Assembly (NCBI GenBank): GCA_018466975.1
Contig: CM031557.1
Span: 2,294,001-2,358,000, forward strand
DNA from: Sparassis latifolia
Taxonomy: Eukaryota; Basidiomycota; Agaricomycetes; Polyporales; Sparassidaceae
Reading direction: 5' to 3'
DNA length: 64,000 bases
Position 1 is the stretch's first letter. Each line of letters opens with the position of its first letter. This document shows, in pieces, positions 54,290 to 64,000 of the stretch. Under the pieces are notes generated by a model. The model saw only the letters and a program-made list of their open reading frames with translations, did no database searches and had not been told where the DNA came from. Position numbers and translations under genes: made by a program.

Positions 54290-54326
54290 GCTGGCTGGCT
54301 GGCTGGTTGGGTTTTCCATAACATTA
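54290..54326 (+). promoter_or_regulatory. Shared upstream element, apparently without a gene
   Basis: Four GGCT units, then GGGTTTTCCATAACATTA. Downstream ATGs open frames below 20 codons; no gene was found up to 54.9 kb. Confidence 0.55.
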
Positions 54327-55013
54327 AGTGCCGAAAATGCTGAGAGCAGTCCAAAGACCTTGTAGCTAACACTTCCATCCACCTGACAGTTTACTGAGTA
54401 TTTAGAGGGGTCTAAATACCGCGCTCTGGGCACTCGTTTTCATCAAGTATCACTATCATACGGAGCTTGGACCATGCGCCTAGCGCTTCGACATCAAGAT
54501 TCTAGCTGCGCAGGGTATATTAAATGAGCACAAACGTGCCGACAAGTCCCATTTTTGCTCCCAGGGAATTAAAATCTATTATGTAGACTCCTGCGGCACC
54601 AATGGAGACCACTTTAGATGGTAAACAAGGACATAATATTCAGAAGTTGGACCGCTCCCGCCGCGGTTGAAGGGGCTTCAAGCCTACAGTCATGGGGGGA
54701 TGGTATAGCAAGATGCACGCAGAGTCTAAAAGCATCTATCGGTTTCAGGGGCTCTATTGGTAATTAAACTAATAGGTGGTACAGATGTTGTCCTCTTTTC
54801 CAGAGTTTGATAGCTTCAAGCGAGTACAAAGACAGCTTTAAACCCCAAGCGCTATTCCCTACGTAGAAAGATGCGGTGTTTTGCCATCATGCAACCTCGC
54901 CTGGTGCAGCAGCAAAGTTTCGTTTCATCTTCTAAGTAAGCGAATTAGACATGGTCGACGAGTTTTCGCAGCGGCCACTCACAGCAAACCGAGTAAGGGC
55001 CTCATGGGCCACG
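54327..55013. other. Non-coding stretch, nothing recognised
   Basis: No supported gene on either strand. Confidence 0.35.
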
Positions 55014-55481
55014 CTAGCGAGTTTCAGATGGCCCTCGAGCCTGATCTCCATCTATCCACACCATTACAAGCGGTTCGCAAGCATGGTTGTCCTCGCTGTG
55101 GGACATTTTTGGCTCGTCCCCTTGCTCTGTGGGTAGTCCTCCTGACTGAGTATCTTCCGCTCTATTGGGATCCCACGACAAAGGATGGGTTCGGCGAAAA
55201 GGGTAGAAAGTGAAATGAATCATCGCCAACCGGGAGGCTTCTTGCTGGTCCTCTTTGGTGCGTACAGCGGCACATTTGGCGCGGAGAATACTCCAGAGGC
55301 CCTGCTCGCCCATGTACCCCCCGACTCGTTTCTGCTCCTCCAGGAACTTCTCCGCATCCTGGATAGACTTCTCCTTCTCAGCGGTGAGCGGTGCTGGTGG
55401 TACAGGTGGTCCATAAAACTGGAGCACTGGTGGCTTCGAGGACTGTTCCTCGCCGGATTGATGATTGGCGCTGAATGGCAT
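55014..55481 (-). CDS. Unrecognised Pro- and Glu-rich protein behind a palindrome array
   Basis: ATG 55481 (MPFSANHQSGEEQSSKPPVL) opens 155 codons. The N-terminus has a proline-rich FYGPPVPPAPLT segment followed by a charged helix (AEKEKSIQDAEKFLEEQKRV), an arrangement I associate with small fungal proteins of unknown function. The second half is polar, and its end could change if an intron is present. Directly upstream, at 55535-55723, lie five palindromic 12-mers. No TATA box is obvious. Confidence 0.5.
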   Translation of the reverse strand: MPFSANHQSGEEQSSKPPVLQFYGPPVPPAPLTAEKEKSIQDAEKFLEEQKRVGGYMGEQGLWSILRAKCAAVRTKEDQQEASRLAMIHFTFYPFRRTHPLSWDPNRAEDTQSGGLPTEQGDEPKMSHSEDNHACEPLVMVWIDGDQARGPSETR

Positions 55482-55534
55482 GGTTTTTAGAGAAGGTAGA
55501 GTGCAGGTCTGTCCCAACGAACTGGTCTGTCCAA

Positions 55535-55723
55535 CAGACTAATCTGCTATTTACGACTGGTCCGCCCGACGGACTAGTCTGCTTCTGTGCACAGCAAAGT
55601 AGTCCAGTTCACAGACTAGTCTGCACCTGTACACGGTGTACTGGTCCTGCTCTCAGACTCGTCTAAGGCCTATATCCGGTGCCCATCTGACACTGGACAT
55701 AGTCGACCTGCCGTACTAGTCTC
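55535..55723. promoter_or_regulatory. Array of five CAGACTAGTCTG-type palindromes
   Basis: Copies lie at 55535 (CAGACTAATCTG), 55570 (CGGACTAGTCTG), 55612 (CAGACTAGTCTG, a perfect palindrome), 55654 (CAGACTCGTCTA) and 55712 (CGTACTAGTCTC). Centre spacing is 35, 42, 42 and 58 bp. Related half-sites (ACTGGTCTG, ACTGGTCC) lie between them. The position 50-240 bp before the ATG at 55481 suggests dimeric regulator binding sites; a decayed tandem repeat is the alternative. Confidence 0.55.
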
Positions 55724-56220
55724 CCTCCGAGTATGGCTGGATTATAGGAGGGGTTTGGTGGCCACGTCGTCGAGATCAAACACACTAATGTGACTAGAGG
55801 TTCCGTCGTTAGCGAATACTTCTCGGTACATAGTAGAAGTGACGACTAGTTACGGGAAGGCGTATGCTTGAACTCTTGCGCTCTAACGGGCAGCGTATAA
55901 GCCCTACTTGCTGTCGATCATGTGCTTAGTCTGGTTAGCAACTCTCAGTATAGGACTAGGCTCATTGGCGGTGTAGTAAACGTCATTTATTTCTACAATC
56001 AATCATATCTTAGATGAATGTCGCAATATAAAGAAAACTAATACAACTCACTCCTTTCGTCCGAGAACGCAAATGAACAGAATAAACCTCGTATCCTGGC
56101 TGCAGCCTACCCATTTGTTCTATTCTTCTACTTGATGATCATACATGAATTGCTAGGCAGGTGTAAAACCGTCGCCGCTCCATCAGTACTGAGGATATAA
56201 GAACAAATGCGACAAGTTCC
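55724..56220. other. Non-coding stretch, nothing recognised
   Basis: No supported gene or repeat. Confidence 0.4.
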
Positions 56221-56421
56221 TCACTCCAGTTCCCGTGTCGCAATCGTTTCACCACCCACAACGACGACAGTCATCTTCTTGAACCGTCCACAGCACCACA
56301 CTGGCGGCCTCCCCGACATCGCGATCACATCTTGACCAGAGCCAGAAAAAAGGCCATCAGATGGCAAATATGTGGTCACTTGGGCTTCGAATTTTGAGGC
56401 TGAATTGATGGGTTTACTCAT
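56221..56421 (-). CDS. Small protein of 66 residues with a well-placed TATA box
   Basis: A TATATAAATA box at about 56458-56467 (minus strand) places the transcription start near 56435, just upstream of ATG 56421 (MSKPINSASKFEAQVTTYLP), giving a leader of about 15 nt. An earlier ATG (56454) would lie before the start site. The protein ends KKMTVVVVGGETIATRELE and contains PPVWCCGRFKK. Family unknown and no signal peptide. Placement of promoter and start makes this small frame more credible than its size suggests. Confidence 0.5.
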   Translation of the reverse strand: MSKPINSASKFEAQVTTYLPSDGLFSGSGQDVIAMSGRPPVWCCGRFKKMTVVVVGGETIATRELE

Positions 56422-56457
56422 CTTTTGTTCGCCACCCAGGAGACTATCCTTCAACTC

Positions 56458-56467
56458 CTATTTATAT
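56458..56467 (-). promoter_or_regulatory. TATA box of the 56.2-kb small gene
   Basis: Minus-strand TATATAAATA. Confidence 0.55.
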
Positions 56468-57529
56468 AAAGACGGTTTCTGACTCAGCCGAAGACGTCCA
56501 ACCCCAGGCGGCTAGACGGGCAATTGTAAGACGAATTTAAAAGCAAACGCACTCTTCAGCCCCTCAATGTAGCGCCCTTTGAATTGCGAGCGCTTAGCTC
56601 CACAGACATCTATTTTCGTGTCAGCGATCGCAGAAAACGAGAGCACGAACCGTATGCGCAAAACTGCAGAGAACAGATTGATGATGGCGGGATACGCACA
56701 ATCTCGAATATTCTGTGCGTCGGGATGTATCCCTGATGGGTAGTCAGCAACGGTATCGGAAAGGAGACAAGAATGAGAGACGCACGCGAAGCAGACGTTA
56801 CAGAGAGACACTATCGTTTCTAACGCGTCGTTATGCGTACTAGATGCGTCCTGTGAATTTCAATCTCCAGTAACGTGCACAGAAACGTGGGGAGAGTCGT
56901 CATCACGTATCAGGTGCTCGTACAGTTGCTGAAAAATTAACATCTCTCTCTACTTGTTGGCTGTTGCTCGTACATGACGAAGCACTCACGAGAGAGTTGA
57001 GAGGAAAACACCGTAAACTTGATGCCTGCCTTTGGAACCTCGACGGAGGCCAAGTACGATCGAAGTTCTAAAACGAAGTCATTAGAGAACATCGATCTGT
57101 GGAGTGTCAGGGGACGTCGACTAAAGAGACTGAAGTGCTGCGCAGCGTTGGAGACTCAACCGCTTGACTCAACCGTAATCGACACGTCGAAATCCAGCTT
57201 ACTTATCACGCGCGATTTAAGCATTAAACACACTGTCCATTTGGCAAACAAAGAGTAACTGAGTGGTGGGAGGGAGATGTATACAACTGGGGAGGTAAGC
57301 GAGTTGGGATACAAGAGGGGGAAAACATATAGAAGTCACGAGCGAGTAGATAGTACACGATGGGTTGAGAGAGTCCGACGAGGAGAAGCAATAGCGATCA
57401 ATAGGACGACCCCGCGAGTCCAAGGCCTGAATCATCGAACGAAAGCTATCAGCTGGACGGAACGGGGAACGGAAGAAGAGCAAGACACCTGAACGACAAG
57501 GGCACGCAAATCCAAGGCCTAGACGTCAA

Positions 57530-58240
57530 CGTCGTTGGGTATAAGTACGACAAAAGGATGGGGAATGGGGGGAGAAACGCACGAAGGCAAGCGAGTTCAT
57601 CCGGTCCAAGCATCCGTCCGACACCAACAACAACCAACCAATAAACTACGAGCGGGGGAGAGAATGAAGACGAGGCCGAGACGGCAAACAAAGCATGTGG
57701 GCTGGGCGAAGCGCTAGACGTCGAGGTCGTCAGTTACTAGCATGAAAGATGAGAGAGAGAGAGAGAGAACACGAACTTGAACAGCGATTCCAACCGTCGA
57801 AAACACACGTTTGTACCGACGACCAGCGAGCACAGAACGGGGAGTCAAGAAAAAGACCGCAGGGGCCACAGACGGAGAAGAGAGACGAGGGCATAGTGGA
57901 AGGGGAAGACGTTGCAGGAACAGAATGCGAGACGACGGCTCGCCGAAATCAAGGCTGCAGAAAGTCGTTAGTTACGAGCGTGAAGACGAGGCGGACGATA
58001 AACACGAACCTGAACTACCACTCGACGATCAAAACATCTGTCTGCGCCACTAGCCCAACTGATGGATTACAAAACCTCAAAAGACGAGAACGAGTCGCAG
58101 AAGAAAAGGAGTGTGGGGTGTATGAGAAAGATGGGAGGCAGTCGTAAGGGGGGAAGGGGAGGGAACACGATGCGAGAACGTCTCCCGCGAACGCCTTGAC
58201 ATGAGCGCTATCAGCTACAAACACGAGGACAGGAAACAAG
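57530..58240. repeat. Diverged tandem repeat region with a GA microsatellite
   Basis: Segments near 57724-57810 and 57965-58045 share an order of phrases (GTCGT(C/T)AGTTAC(T/G)AGC(A/G)TGAA, then AACACGAAC(C/T)TGAAC), so about 240 bp was probably duplicated. A (GA)8 run lies at 57751-57767. No gene is supported between 56.5 and 58.25 kb. Confidence 0.45.
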
Positions 58241-58254
58241 AGGAAGAGACGAAC

Positions 58255-60240
58255 CTAGTTCTCATCGAAGTAGAGGTTGGCGCCAGGGAACTTGACCAGG
58301 ATGAGCTCGTCCCATAGCCAGTGCATCGGGGTGGTGTAGGTGATGTCGACCGAGTCCGAAGGACCAGTGCCACCGGTGAGGAGGGAAACGAACTTGCGCT
58401 TGGGATCGCCGACGATGGATCCAGAGTCCCCGCCCCTAGAGAACGCGGTAAAGTACTGGTTCTTGCCGTATGGCAAGACAGTAGCCTCGAGGGATTCGAA
58501 GATACCGGTGATGCCGTACAGGCGAGTCTTGGACTCGAAGCGACTCATACGACCAATCGTGGTGGCCGTCTTGTAGCCGTTCTTGATGACGAATCGAACG
58601 GAAATGCCGTCGAAGTCCTTGGTGGTGGGCTTCTTGATCTCCTCGGCGGTGAGAATGCCCTGGAGCTTGAAGAGGTGTCGGTCCAAGGGGTATTCGAAGT
58701 CGATCTCGTTGTCCTTGTCGACTCGGCCGTACATCATGCTCATAAAATCGCCGACGTCGATCTTATAAGCTGGAATGAGAGCAGTTAGATAAGGCATCTC
58801 CAATCAGACGGGCTCAGTACGCACCCAAGTCAATGACGTTTCCGACGAAGTTGTCCCAGAACTTGACCTTTTCGAGCTTGATCACGCACACATCTTTCGT
58901 GTAGCCGTAGGGAGGAGTGTTGCCAGTGATCGGCGGCGCCCATACAACGTGACCAATCACCCGTTTCTCCGGGTCCGACCAGTCCCTCTGCACCATGACG
59001 AGGAAGTCCTTGAGGGCGTGGATCTTGGCGTTTGCCGTCTCCACCTCGGCTTCGGCGGCCGCTAGTTTAGCTGCCATTTGCGGCTTACCGGTGTACAGAT
59101 CAATCAGCCTCTTCTGGTGAGTGACGTGGTTGGTAAGACTACCGATCTCCGCCTCGATGGATTCCACGAAGTCGACGAACGCCCTGGAACCCATCAGGAT
59201 CACATTCGTCTTAGGCAAGGCTAGGTAGGAGTAGTCAACATTGCGCCCATTTTCTCGAGGAAACGGACGTACGCGGATAGTTGAACTCTTTGTTAGCATG
59301 ATCCAAATCAAACAGCACGTGACGTGCCGTTACGCCGTAAAGCTCATTGCCTCGGCGGAAGTAAAAGCCCATTGTCCCCTGCGACTCCGGAGTCTTCTCG
59401 CCAGCGATGGGCAGGCCGAGAGCAGTGGTGAGCGAGTGGATGACGTTCTTGAGGTTGCTTTCATCGTCGACCGGAGCCAACAGCCGGGGACCAGCGAGGA
59501 ATTGAGTCTCAGACTCGCGGAAAGCGACGTCGACGTCGTCGATGTCGTGCTCCTTGAGGAGACTGAGGATGTCTTGGGAGGACTCGTACGCCATGTCGCT
59601 GGTTGTGGTGTTCTTCTGGACGCCGACCCAAATAGTGACGGCACTGAGCACCTTGGTTACGGCGCCATCCGCAATAGGCCCGTCCCATCCAAAGCGGACG
59701 AGATCGATGGAGGTGAAAGAGATCTGTCGCTCATGGAGGAAGACGCCGACCTTGGAAAGAATGTCAGTCCACAGAATTCTACGCTTCTAGAAGATCACGA
59801 ACCTTGTCACGAACTGCGGGCCACAGATCGTCCTTGCCCAGTTTGGCGTGGTCGTCGACTTGGAGAAGCCTCATGGGGCGAGGGTCGTTTTCGGGACCGG
59901 TGGGAGGCGTAAATTGATCCTTCGACGTTCTGTAGATGAGCGGAGGGCCAAGGCAACCGTCGCTGCGGATATCGAAGTAGTAGTAGTACTTCTCGAGCTT
60001 CGGCACGTCGTGTGCGGACTCGACAGAAGTGGCGCTGGAGGCGTCATCCTCCTCGAAGATCTTGCGGCGCGCAGAAGAGTCGCTGGATCCACAGCTGGAC
60101 GAACGACGGTTGTGCACAGTAATACAGTGCTGGTCGAACTCATCGGTACGAACATAGTCCTGCCAATTGTCGTCTTGAAGGGCATACGAGCGGGTCAGTA
60201 TAGAAGAAACCCAATAAAACGAAAAAGTACTCGCTTGACG
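58255..60240 (-). CDS. Trypsin-like serine protease-domain protein of the Agaricomycete type, multi-exon
   Basis: The last exons are clear: 58769-58255, 59220-58825 and a preceding one ending at 59273, with introns of 55 and 52 bp. Trypsin-fold points are LYGVTARHVLFDLDHANKEF (catalytic His in TARHV), GYTKDVCVIKLEK (candidate Asp) and AFSRGGDSGSIVGD (Ser in GDSG). The C-terminus is PMHWLWDELILVKFPGANLY. Between His and Asp lies a helical insert (AAKLAAAEAEVETANAKIHA). The N-terminal part carries LRLLQVDDHAKLGKDDLWPA, KEHDIDDVDVAFRESE and SDGCLGPPLIYRTS. Near 59785 the frame changes by one base. The first exon (MSANPSSE, ATG 60251) is likely but its splice is unresolved. I associate this type with Agaricomycete gene families; substrate unknown. 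Confidence 0.8.
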
Positions 60241-60326
60241 GGTTTGCAGACATGATAACAGAGATTTTGAGCGACTTGGAATAGTTGAGAGCGTTGAGAG
60301 ATCAGAGAGAGTTGAGAGAGTTGTAG

Positions 60327-61032
60327 CAAGAGGGGGGCGAGATTTGAATCGGGGATACCCAGCTGTTTGCAAGGGGGATAGGAAACTGGTGTACGGGGTC
60401 CAATTTCAGCCACCCGCGCGTTTTCCTCCCAGTGCTCACCATTTTCCACCTCTCTCCTCAAGTTCTTCACGTTAATTGACTCTAAATTTAAATCTATGTT
60501 CTGTAATGTACACAGTCATTTCTGTGCACTCAAACCGGACATTTCCGCGCAGTGTGTGCTTCAGAAGAAACTATGTGCATACGTCAGATGCACGTGACTA
60601 AACGCGATTTGTTTAACGCAGACTTTGCCGCTCGCGTTCTTGTGCTGTGTCGCTTTGCGTGCTCTCCATCCTCTATGACAATTTCGCACGAGGAGGAGGA
60701 GCGACTCGGTATACCTACAGAGAAAATTCCTGTCAAAGTGTCCTTCCCCGTCGACGAAATGACAGTATCAACCGGATGGCAACGTGCGAATGGGTGCAGC
60801 GAGGAAACACAAGCAATCTTATGGATATGTATTATATACTACTCGGAAGTAACTACTGTTAATGTCATTGTCGATGAACGTATGTTTGCAGTCGCAGAAT
60901 ATGGGAATCATTGTGCCTGTGCCGGAGATCGGCACGTCTTAATGCGGAAGGTGGCCCCCCCTACCCCAGTTCACGGGGTCCTCGAATTTTTGCGAGGACG
61001 GTGTCGAGAGTTCAAATCTCGCCCCCCTCTTG
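60327..61032. repeat. 22-bp inverted repeat ending in a tRNA T-arm-like sequence
   Basis: The block CAAGAGGGGGGCGAGATTTG at 60327 is found inverted at 61011-61032. The right copy includes CGAGAGTTCAAATCTCG, which folds like a tRNA T-arm and holds a B-box. No acceptor stem or anticodon arm fits on either side, so no tRNA gene is called. It may be a SINE or tRNA fragment. Confidence 0.4.
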
Positions 61033-61040
61033 AGTTGTAG
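60552..61040 (+). CDS. Doubtful 162-codon ORF
   Basis: An open frame (MCASEETMCIRQMHVTKRDL) whose last residues (FKSRPPLEL) come from the tRNA-like B-box repeat, a common artefact. The middle part (MTVSTGWQRANGCSEETQAI) is not recognised. No promoter or splice support. Confidence 0.15.
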   Translation: MCASEETMCIRQMHVTKRDLFNADFAARVLVLCRFACSPSSMTISHEEEERLGIPTEKIPVKVSFPVDEMTVSTGWQRANGCSEETQAILWICIIYYSEVTTVNVIVDERMFAVAEYGNHCACAGDRHVLMRKVAPPTPVHGVLEFLRGRCREFKSRPPLEL

Positions 61041-61582
61041 GGCGGAAAGCGTGGTGCGAAGACCCCCTTTTATAGTCCACACACGGCAAATTAGTCATTC
61101 CAAGGGTTTTCCCCGCCGAAGGCGGGCCAGAAAGCGCCAAGAGAGGTCCGGGACAGCGGCCGAAAAAGTACCAAGGAATTTGACCCGTGCCTGGCAGGAG
61201 CAGCGCTTGCTGCTCCGTCGTCGAAGCACACAACCTTAGATCAACAACCTCTCTTCCCCGACTATGCGTTCGCACACTCAGTTAATTGCTCACAGCACTG
61301 CATAAAACCCGTTGATATTCAGTACTTACATTTGAACCACATTTCCTAATAAGGGTTCTAGCTTCGATTGATGAGATCTCGCAAGTGCTTCTTTGTAGGA
61401 TCGTGTTTGTAGCGTGTTTGTCCCACGGATCAGAGGTATGTCAGGAAACTCAATTATGCATTTAAGCATTAGTGCTCGCGCTCCGCACTGAGCGACATCA
61501 AGAACGAGACTGCCCCTATCTTGCGATCATTTCCTGCCAAGTGCACTGCTCGCTGCCTTAGACTCAAACCACCAACTTGATC
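61033..61582. other. Non-coding stretch, nothing recognised
   Basis: Upstream region of the 61.6-kb gene. A short inverted repeat GGAGCAGCGCTTGCTGCTCC lies at 61197-61216. Confidence 0.4.
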
Positions 61583-62310
61583 ATGATCTCTGTCATGCCC
61601 GACATGCCGTCTGACCTCGACTGCATTTATCAAGAAGCCATATTCTCCCTGGAGTGCCCTGAGAGTCACTCATATTCCAGCCTCTTCTTCCAATCGACTG
61701 AAGAGAACCATGACTCCTGCTTTATGCATCTCAACCTTCCACAGAGCACTGTTCCTGGAGCTGGCAACATCAAGTGTTCTCTGGCCTTATTTGAGGTCAT
61801 TGGGCAGATTGCAGCCAAGGACTGCTATCTGACAAAGTTCGGAGATGAGTGGCTGTTCCCAGAGGATGAGGAAAGCAAGACTGCATACTCCTGCTGGATT
61901 GAACCACGGTGCGCTGACATGGTTTCACTCATACACTGGCGGAATGTGGCGCGAGGTCTGGATATGATTGTAGTGGCAGCTCCTGCACCTATCGAGACCA
62001 TCCATACCATACGTGCAGACCCGGAAACAGACTCGGTGAAGATTCAAGTCAGCTGGCGCCCGTTGGCTGGACAGGTAAGTGACGCTGCCCCCAATTACTC
62101 CTGTCATTTTTGGTTGATGTTGGCTTGACAATGCAGACAGTCGAGGACACGTTCCCATTGTATGATAGTGCAGGAAACCGTCGTGTTCCTGCTTCTGAGG
62201 AAGAAGTGCCCTTTGGGCAGCCTGTTCATGTCCTTTTCCGCCTCGAGTGCGTCATGTATGAAGGCATCAGGTACTTGTTCGCCCATCTTCTTGGCGTTAG
62301 GGAGATTTGA
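61583..62310 (+). CDS. Unrecognised protein, two exons, host-type gene
   Basis: Exons are 61583-62074 and 62137-62310, with a 62-bp phase-0 intron (GTAAGT ... ATGCAG). The joined frame is 221 codons ending in TGA. The start MISVMPDMPSDLDCIYQEAI is the first ATG. The protein is acidic and well ordered in appearance (DCYLTKFGDEWLFPEDEESK; HWRNVARGLDMIVVAAPAPI; VPFGQPVHVLFRLECVMYEG), without signal peptide or membrane helix. A similar gene often stands before zinc-finger proteins of the type in the next entry in mobile-like clusters, but I cannot confirm that here. Base composition and intron style match the host. Confidence 0.7.
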
Positions 62311-62538
62311 GGTGGCTGGCAGAGAATTCTGATTATTTGAGGCTGAAACATGAGAAGTCGATGTTCCGCGCTGAATCGATCCTCAGAATTAACCGAGCCT
62401 GTATCCACTCTATGCTGTACGTTATATATGATACTGTCGAACCAATGTTTTATTTTATATATTGGCACAATTCGGATTAATCCAACTATCCCTGACGTGA
62501 TCGCTCTTCTGCTGCATGCTCACCATGTCTGCCTTCAT

Positions 62539-64000
62539 CCTGCACATAGTGATTGTGCAGCTCAAAAATTCGATCCCTTCCTCAGAGCACAAGAAGAGCT
62601 TTGAGAAGGACTGGATAAAAGAGGTTCATAATCTTGTACAGCTGTTGCACACAGGTCACCATGCTTACCGACTTTGAACACTCAGGTTGAGGACCGATGG
62701 ATGCAGTGGCGCAAGTCGAGACCGACACAATCACAGTATGCTGAACAGCTAGAGTGGGAAGCACACATCATTCAGTATGTGAACACCATCTACAAGTTAA
62801 CAAAAGTGCACGGCAACTCGAAGACTGCAACGAATCTCAGCCTTCGGCACGAGATTCCACTCTATGGCCCTCATTTCACTCCACCATCCTACAGTGACCT
62901 GTTTATACGTGACGCAACACCAGCCATTGTTCCCGGCAGTGCATATCTCAAGCCACTCACTGTTATCCATCCATTTTACTTTTCCGAACTTGCCAAGTGT
63001 TCCCAGTGCGACTCCGAGGATATTCAATGGAACGGCTGGATGCCAACAGGACATCGTGAAGTGCATGGCCTTGTCCGTGAGGAGACAGCCCTGGGATTTC
63101 AGCTCCGATGTCAGTCCTGTGCGAAGCACCATGGTGCACATGGTGCAGGAAACGAACAGGGTAAATATTGTTTCTCGACAACGGGTGACCTATTCTGGGA
63201 GAGATGAGAACATTGGGACATACCTGGTAAGAGTGCACGGCATAGAATCATTGATGCATTTTTTGTTAATGCAACTGATGTTCAGTCGGCATACCATTCT
63301 GCTTAAGGCGATGCACGGTCACACGTGACCTGTTCGACCTCATCATTGAGCTGCGTCCATCGACAATGGCTGCTGGACTCGCAGAGAATGTCAAGCGTAA
63401 GTTCTTCTGATCGGAATGACTGACATAGCATCTGACAATGGTACATTTCAGAGCTTCATCTGCTTGAGTACAACAAGCAGAAAATGGCTTACCTTCGTAG
63501 TTTCCAAGCTCGAATCAACAATAGGCAGAGCCTTGTCGACCCTAAACCACTGGCAATATTCTCAAAGCCTGGAGGTGCCAGTTACAGTGACCAATCAATC
63601 ACAGATGATCTGGTCACAGACGTATTCAATAAGTTCAACGAGAAGACACGACAAGCTGAATCAAATGATTACCTTTGCACATTGAGCGGTGGGCCGACCA
63701 CATCATTCCCAGGTCAAGTAAATAAGCCTGATTACTAATCATCATTAGCTACCTGCATCTCACTCGACAACATGTTTCGGACAGCCAGTAAGGCAACTGT
63801 GACTGACGGCAAGAAACACAAGGCGAAGATGCTGAAAGGAGGGATTTTGAGTGTGATAAATGAGGACAACGAGATCATCAGTTGGGTACGTACTGACAGA
63901 ATCTGCTTGCGGTCAATCTCATGCTGATGTGACGTAGCGCTTCTGTCATACACAGCAGGGACTTGAGATTGAGGAGACACTCGTTGGCTTGAAGGGCCGT
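62539..64000 (+). CDS. 5' part of a large gene with a CxxC zinc-finger block (DUF6729-like)
   Basis: The gene runs off the window. The first exons are uncertain (KKSFEKDWIKEVHNLVQLLH near 62600). The main exon from about 62687 carries VEDRWMQWRKSRPTQSQYAE, then HPFYFSELAKCSQCDSEDIQ, W-N-G-W, GHREVHGLV and a second C-x-x-C (LRCQSCAKHH), a pattern I associate with the DUF6729 domain of large Agaricomycete proteins. Further exons follow near 63366-63720 (MAYLRSFQARINNRQSLVDP; ITDDLVTDVFNKFNEK) and 63750-64000 (LDNMFRTASKATVTDGKKHK; LKGGILSVINEDNEIISW), separated by short GT-AG introns. In related proteins an RNase-H-like nuclease or transposase-like domain can follow; this cannot be seen here. 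Confidence 0.65.

Noticed and set aside
58321..58788. Plus-strand 155-codon ORF (Glu/Val-rich)
   Set aside because: Shadow of the trypsin-like gene on the other strand.
60940..61032. tRNA gene suggested by a perfect T-arm-like hairpin (GTTCAAA loop) at 61006-61022
   Set aside because: No acceptor 5' strand pairing with CCCCCCT, no anticodon arm and no D-arm could be found upstream; the same block occurs inverted at 60.33 kb without a tRNA around it.
1..64000. CRISPR array, rRNA genes, bacterial operons
   Set aside because: The only regular short repeats are microsatellites, the GGCT runs and the palindrome array; no spacer-repeat pattern, no rRNA-like sequence, and genes are spliced.

Overview
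The window looks like nuclear DNA of a filamentous fungus, most likely an Agaricomycete (mushroom-forming basidiomycete). The reasons are short GT-AG introns of about 49-99 bp, TATA-type core promoters, a multi-exon trypsin-like protease gene (58.3-60.2 kb) and a zinc-finger gene (62.7 kb to the end) that both resemble families I associate with Agaricomycetes, a Ty1/copia element and a pogo-type element. The assignment rests on recognition by eye, not on a database search.

Region 1 (1-24 kb) is an accessory block. It holds at least nine small, mostly intact genes on both strands, plus several single copies of a shared upstream element. The element is a GGCT tetranucleotide run followed after a few bases by TTTTTCGATAACATTA. 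It always points towards the gene it precedes, usually 30-150 bp from the ATG and often just above a TATA box. The genes encode unrelated-looking, helix-rich proteins without signal peptides. Five share one architecture: a main exon, a phase-1 intron, then a short hydrophilic last exon. Two element-linked genes are recognisable enzymes: a NADAR-domain protein (3.1-4.0 kb) and a nucleoside-hydrolase-like protein with one in-frame TGA (20-21.2 kb). A Nudix gene with a one-base frameshift follows at 22.3-22.9 kb. More element copies lie at 31, 48, 50, 52 and 54 kb, two of them in front of further small genes.

Region 2 (24.3-30.3 kb) is a five-exon cysteine-rich gene interrupted in its last exon by a complete 5,217-bp copia element. 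The LTRs differ at 2 of 286 positions and the target duplication is CAAGG. The gene's reading frame continues exactly across the insertion. The copia copy is dead, mainly through C-to-T type changes.

Region 3 (30.3-46.3 kb) holds a TA-rich decayed stretch, a broken GC-rich gene at 32.6-33.3 kb, and a small gene whose ATG is split by an intron (34.3 kb). It also holds a degenerate pogo transposon (35.9-37.7 kb) and a block of large GC-rich genes that I do not recognise (38.4-46.2 kb), broken by single TGA codons and single-base frame changes.

Region 4 (46.3-64 kb) is gene-poor at first. It then contains small element-linked genes (48.3 and 50.1 kb), a 55-bp micro-insertion with perfect terminal repeats, an arginine-rich gene between inverted repeats, a gene preceded by an array of palindromes, the trypsin-like gene, and two host-like genes at the right edge.

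All splice models were made by eye from GT/AG sites, frame and phase. Several single-base frame changes could be assembly errors rather than real mutations.
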